A stretch of DNA of 64,000 nucleotides from Pseudomonadota bacterium (GTDB lineage Bacteria > Pseudomonadota > Gammaproteobacteria > Burkholderiales > Burkholderiaceae_C). The DNA lies in the NCBI GenBank assembly GCA_020161145.1, contig JAIUPQ010000002.1, forward strand, positions 372,001-436,000, given 5' to 3'. Numbering within the stretch: the stretch's first letter is position 1; each line of letters opens with the position of its first letter. The position numbers were made by a program, and so were the translations under genes. Under the pieces are notes generated by a model, which was not told the DNA's origin, ran no database searches, and saw nothing but the letters and a program-made list of their open reading frames with translations. Shown piece by piece: positions 60,938 through 64,000 of the stretch.

Positions 60938-62026
60938 ATGGGTTACATGAAAGCGCTGTCTTGGGCCGCCGTGCTGGCGGCCATTGTCTTTTTGGCGGGC
61001 TGTGGGCCTGCCGCTCCCGAGGCCGGTGAGCCGCCCCCCGTGACCGTGCGCACGGTGCAAGTCCAGCCGCAGGACTGGCCGGTGCGCCTGCGCGCCGTGG
61101 GCAGCGTGACGCCGCCGGCCAGCGTGGAGGTGCGCCCGCAGGTGACGGCCACCGTGCAGGCCGTGCACGTCAAGGACGGCGACATCGTGCGGGCCGGCCA
61201 GTTGCTCTTTACGCTGGACGGGCGGCCCGGCGCTGCCCAGGCCGCCCAGGCCCAGGCCCAGATCGTGCGCGACCGCGCCACGTTGGCCGACCTGCAGCGC
61301 CAGCAGCGGCGCGCCGAAGAGTTGCTGGCGCAGCGCTTTGTCTCCCAGGGCGCGGTGGACACCGCGCGCGCCCAGGTGCAGGCCCAGGCGGCCGTGGTGG
61401 CGGCGGGCGAGGCGGCGTGGCAGGGCGCGCAGCTCAACCTGGGCTATGCCCGCATCACGGCACCCATGGCGGGGCGGGCGGGCATCGTGGCGGTCTCGCC
61501 CGGCGCGGTGGTGCAGGCGGGGCAGACGCCGCTGGTGACGCTGGTGCAGATCGACCCCATCGACGTGGCCTTCGGCGTGCCGCAGCGCCTGCTGGCCGAC
61601 GTGCTGGCCGCCCAGCGCGCGGGTGACGTGAGCGTGACGGCCGAGGTCCCGGGCAGCGCACCGCTGACCGGCCGGCTGCACGTGGTGGACAACGCCGTGG
61701 GCGCGGGCTCGGGCACCGTCACCGTCAAGGCCCGTTTCGCCAACGCCGATCAGCTGCTGTGGCCGGGCGCGTTTGCCCAGATCAGCCTGACGCTGCGCAC
61801 GCTGCCGGGCGCCCTGGTGGTGCCGCAGGCGGCCATCGTGCAGGGCCAGCGCGAGCGTGCGCTCTTTGTGGTGCAAGGCGGCAAGGCACAGCGCAAGACC
61901 ATCACCGTGCTGGACAGCGCCGATGGCAACGCGGTGGTCAGCGGCCTGGCGCCGGGCGCGCAGGTCGTGGTCGAAGGCCGCACCAACGTGCGCGACGGCG
62001 CTCCGGTGGTGCTGCAGCAACCATGA
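60938..62026 (+). CDS. RND efflux periplasmic adaptor lipoprotein
   Basis: About 362 residues. Lipoprotein signal (ALSWAAVLAAIVFLAGCG), then HlyD/MFP structure: barrel-sandwich (GSVTPPASVEVRPQVTATV, VHVKDGDIVRAGQLLFTLDG), coiled-coil hairpin (ATLADLQRQQRRAEELLAQR), second lipoyl half (LGYARITAPMAGRAGIVAVS) and membrane-proximal domain (VVPQAAIVQGQRERALFVVQ). It links the permease to an outer-membrane channel not in the window. Start 60938 or 60947. The stop overlaps the permease ATG (ATGA). Confidence 0.92.
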   Translation: MGYMKALSWAAVLAAIVFLAGCGPAAPEAGEPPPVTVRTVQVQPQDWPVRLRAVGSVTPPASVEVRPQVTATVQAVHVKDGDIVRAGQLLFTLDGRPGAAQAAQAQAQIVRDRATLADLQRQQRRAEELLAQRFVSQGAVDTARAQVQAQAAVVAAGEAAWQGAQLNLGYARITAPMAGRAGIVAVSPGAVVQAGQTPLVTLVQIDPIDVAFGVPQRLLADVLAAQRAGDVSVTAEVPGSAPLTGRLHVVDNAVGAGSGTVTVKARFANADQLLWPGAFAQISLTLRTLPGALVVPQAAIVQGQRERALFVVQGGKAQRKTITVLDSADGNAVVSGLAPGAQVVVEGRTNVRDGAPVVLQQP

Positions 62027-64000
62027 ATTTCTCGGCGCTCTTCATCCGCCGTCCGGTGATGACGGTGCTGCTCAACCTGGCCATCGTGCTGGCCGGGGTG
62101 CTGATGTACCGCAGCATCCCGGTGGCCGCGCTGCCCAACTACGACACGCCGGTCATCAACGTTTCGGCCCGCCTGCCCGGCGCCAGCCCCGAGACCATGG
62201 CCACCTCGGTGGCACTGACGCTGGAGAAACAGTTCCAGACCATTGCCGGCCTGGCCTACATCAGCTCCAGCAGCACGCTGGGCGAGACCTCGGTGACGCT
62301 GGAGTTCGAGCCCGGGCGCGACATCGACTCGGCGGCGCTGGACGTGCAGGCCGCGCTGCTGCGGGCGCAGCGGCGGCTGCCGCAGGACATGACCGAGCTG
62401 CCCTCGTACCGCAAGGTCAACCCGGCCGACTCACCCATCCTCTTCGTGGCGCTGGCCTCACCCGCGCTGTCGCCGTCCGACCTGCAGGACTATGCCGACC
62501 ACCTGATCCTGCCCTCGCTGTCCACCATCAACGGCGTGGCCCAGGTGTTCACCTTTGGCTCCAAGCGCTATGCGGTGCGGGTCGAGGTGGACCCGGCGGC
62601 GCTGGCGGCGCGCAACATCGGCTTTGACGAGTTGGCCACCGCGCTGCGCGCGGCCAACGTCAACACGCCGGTGGGCACGCTCGATGGGCCGGCCCAGTCG
62701 CTGACGCTGCAGGCCAACCGCCAGTTGCAGGATGCGGCCGATTTCGCCCGCCTCATCGTCAGCGCGCCGGGCGCCACGCAGACGGTGCGGCTGGCCGACG
62801 TGGCCCGGGTGCTGGACAGCCTGGAGTCCACCCAATCGTTCTCCACCCTCAATGGCGAGCCCACCATCACGCTGGCGGTGATGCGCCAGCCGGGCGCCAA
62901 CACCGTGGCCGTGGTGGACGCCGTGCGCGCCGCGCTGCCGGCCCTGACCGCGCAGCTGCCGCAGAGCGTGACGCTGCGCACCGTCAACGACCGCTCGCTG
63001 TCGGTGCGCGAGGCGCTGCACGACGTGACGCTGACGCTGCTGGGCACCATCGTGCTGGTGGTGCTGGTGATGTTCCTCTTTCTGCGCCGCGTCACGGCCA
63101 CGGCGGTGCCGGCGTTGTCGCTGCCGGTGTCGCTGCTGGGGGCGGTGGCGCTGCTGGGCTGGCTGGGCTACAGCCTGGACAACATCTCGCTGCTGGGCCT
63201 GACCCTGGCCGTGGGCCTGGTGGTGGACGACGCCATCGTGGTGCTGGAAAACATCATGCGCCACATCGAGGACGGCGAGCCGCCGCTGACCGCTGCCTTC
63301 AAGGGCGCGCGCGAGGTGGGCTTCACCATCGTCTCCATCTCGCTGTCGCTGGTGGCGGTGTTCATCCCCATCTTCTTCATGCCCGGCGTCATCGGCCTGC
63401 TGTTCCACGAGTTCGCCGTGGTGGTGGGGTTGGCCATTGCGGTGTCGGCCTTTGTGTCGCTGACGCTGGTGCCCATGCTGGCCTCGCGCTGGATCGGCCC
63501 CGAGCATGGCCGCCATGGCGCCCTGGTGCGCGCCTTTGAGCGCGCCTTCGACCGCGTGCTGGCTGCCTACACCCGCACACTGGATGGGGCGCTGGCCCAT
63601 CGCGGGTGGGTGATGGGGGTGGCCGTGGGCACGCTGGTGGCCACGCTGGTGATGTTCTGGGCCATTCCCAAAGGCTTTTTCCCGCAGGAAGACCTGGGCC
63701 AGATCCAGGTCAGCGTCGAGGCCGGCGACGACACCTCGTTCGAGGCCATGGTGGCGCTGCAGACCCAGGTGGCCGAACGCCTGCGCAACCACCCCGCCGT
63801 GCGCACCGTCAGCAGCTTTGCCGGCAGCGGCAGCGGGCGCATGTTCATCAACCTCAAGCCGCGCAGCGAGCGCGCGCCCATGGCGCAGGTGCTCGACGAA
63901 TTCCGCCAGCAGGCGCGCCAGGTGGCCGGCATCAACATCTACCTCAACCCCATGCAGAACCTGCGGCTGGGTGGCCGCATCAGCCGCGCCCAGTACCAGT
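62023..64000 (+). CDS. RND multidrug efflux inner-membrane permease (5' 659 codons)
   Basis: The first 659 residues of a permease of about 1030, cut by the window end. HAE1-type hallmarks: FIRRPVMTVLLNLAIVLAGV (helix 1), RLPGASPETMATSVALTLEK, SSSSTLGETSVTLEFEPGRD, LTLAVGLVVDDAIVVLENIM with the proton-relay Asp pair, and SLSLVAVFIPIFFMPGVIG. It uses the proton gradient to expel drugs or solvents across both membranes with its adaptor. Resembles MdtB/MdtC-MexQ proteins; the substrate is unknown. Confidence 0.93.
   Translation, partial: MNFSALFIRRPVMTVLLNLAIVLAGVLMYRSIPVAALPNYDTPVINVSARLPGASPETMATSVALTLEKQFQTIAGLAYISSSSTLGETSVTLEFEPGRDIDSAALDVQAALLRAQRRLPQDMTELPSYRKVNPADSPILFVALASPALSPSDLQDYADHLILPSLSTINGVAQVFTFGSKRYAVRVEVDPAALAARNIGFDELATALRAANVNTPVGTLDGPAQSLTLQANRQLQDAADFARLIVSAPGATQTVRLADVARVLDSLESTQSFSTLNGEPTITLAVMRQPGANTVAVVDAVRAALPALTAQLPQSVTLRTVNDRSLSVREALHDVTLTLLGTIVLVVLVMFLFLRRVTATAVPALSLPVSLLGAVALLGWLGYSLDNISLLGLTLAVGLVVDDAIVVLENIMRHIEDGEPPLTAAFKGAREVGFTIVSISLSLVAVFIPIFFMPGVIGLLFHEFAVVVGLAIAVSAFVSLTLVPMLASRWIGPEHGRHGALVRAFERAFDRVLAAYTRTLDGALAHRGWVMGVAVGTLVATLVMFWAIPKGFFPQEDLGQIQVSVEAGDDTSFEAMVALQTQVAERLRNHPAVRTVSSFAGSGSGRMFINLKPRSERAPMAQVLDEFRQQARQVAGINIYLNPMQNLRLGGRISRAQYQ

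Overview
The window is a high-GC chromosomal segment. Its gene content points to a Burkholderiales (Comamonadaceae-like) beta-proteobacterium that can oxidise C1 compounds. The evidence is tetrahydromethanopterin (H4MPT) and methanofuran genes, a conserved ratA-rnfH/smpB locus, guaB/guaA, a short repeat of a type I associate with Comamonadaceae genomes, and GTG/ATG start-stop overlaps throughout. I saw no rRNA, tRNA or CRISPR array.

Layout. (1) 1-10.9 kb: C1 island. mtdB (cut by the window edge), an ATP-grasp ligase, mch, a RimK-like ligase, a CitG-like gene and fae run on the + strand. They face a FolB-like aldolase gene. A second + strand operon follows: a sigma-54 activator, a flavoprotein (candidate dihydromethanopterin reductase), a dihydropteroate-synthase-like protein, a DUF447 protein and mfnB. 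Together they oxidise formaldehyde through H4MPT and build H4MPT and methanofuran. (2) 10.9-20.5 kb: ordinary metabolism and regulators, including a decayed membrane PQQ glucose dehydrogenase, an SDR, a GH109-type protein, LysR, TetR with an aldehyde dehydrogenase, a nitronate monooxygenase and an AcuI-type reductase. (3) 20.5-22.8 kb: four compact orphan genes that look transferred. (4) 22.9-29.2 kb: an EamA exporter with Lrp, two secreted proteins, and a hipBA locus with an 84-bp inverted-repeat element at the hipB/hipA junction. (5) 29.3-35.7 kb: hydrolases, Rossmann proteins, an AraC regulator and a patatin lipoprotein.

(6) 35.9-43.4 kb: sulfur / persulfide island. It holds an exported SQR-like flavoprotein with one cysteine, two ArsR-rhodanese fusion regulators, a Cys/Met-metabolism PLP enzyme, a DsrE protein, a cysteine desulfurase and an MFS carrier. 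A shared ATTCA-N10-TGAAT operator sits at two promoters. (7) 43.4-51.3 kb: housekeeping (guaA, guaB, rnfH, ratA, smpB, pip).

(8) 51.3-54.0 kb: a complete bufferin-like RiPP operon on the - strand. It runs from a Cys/Lys heptad-repeat precursor through an MNIO (DUF692) enzyme, a DUF2063 partner and a DoxX protein to an ECF sigma factor with a zinc anti-sigma factor. (9) 54-64 kb: a large lipoprotein, a CaiB transferase, a hydrolase, queF, a FABP/nitrobindin-like protein and an RND efflux pair cut by the window end. The strongest candidates for unusual biology are the bufferin-like operon, whose precursor has an exact 7-residue Cys periodicity, and the sulfur island. In the latter, one regulator carries the SqrR/BigR cysteine pair and its paralogue has serine at both sites.
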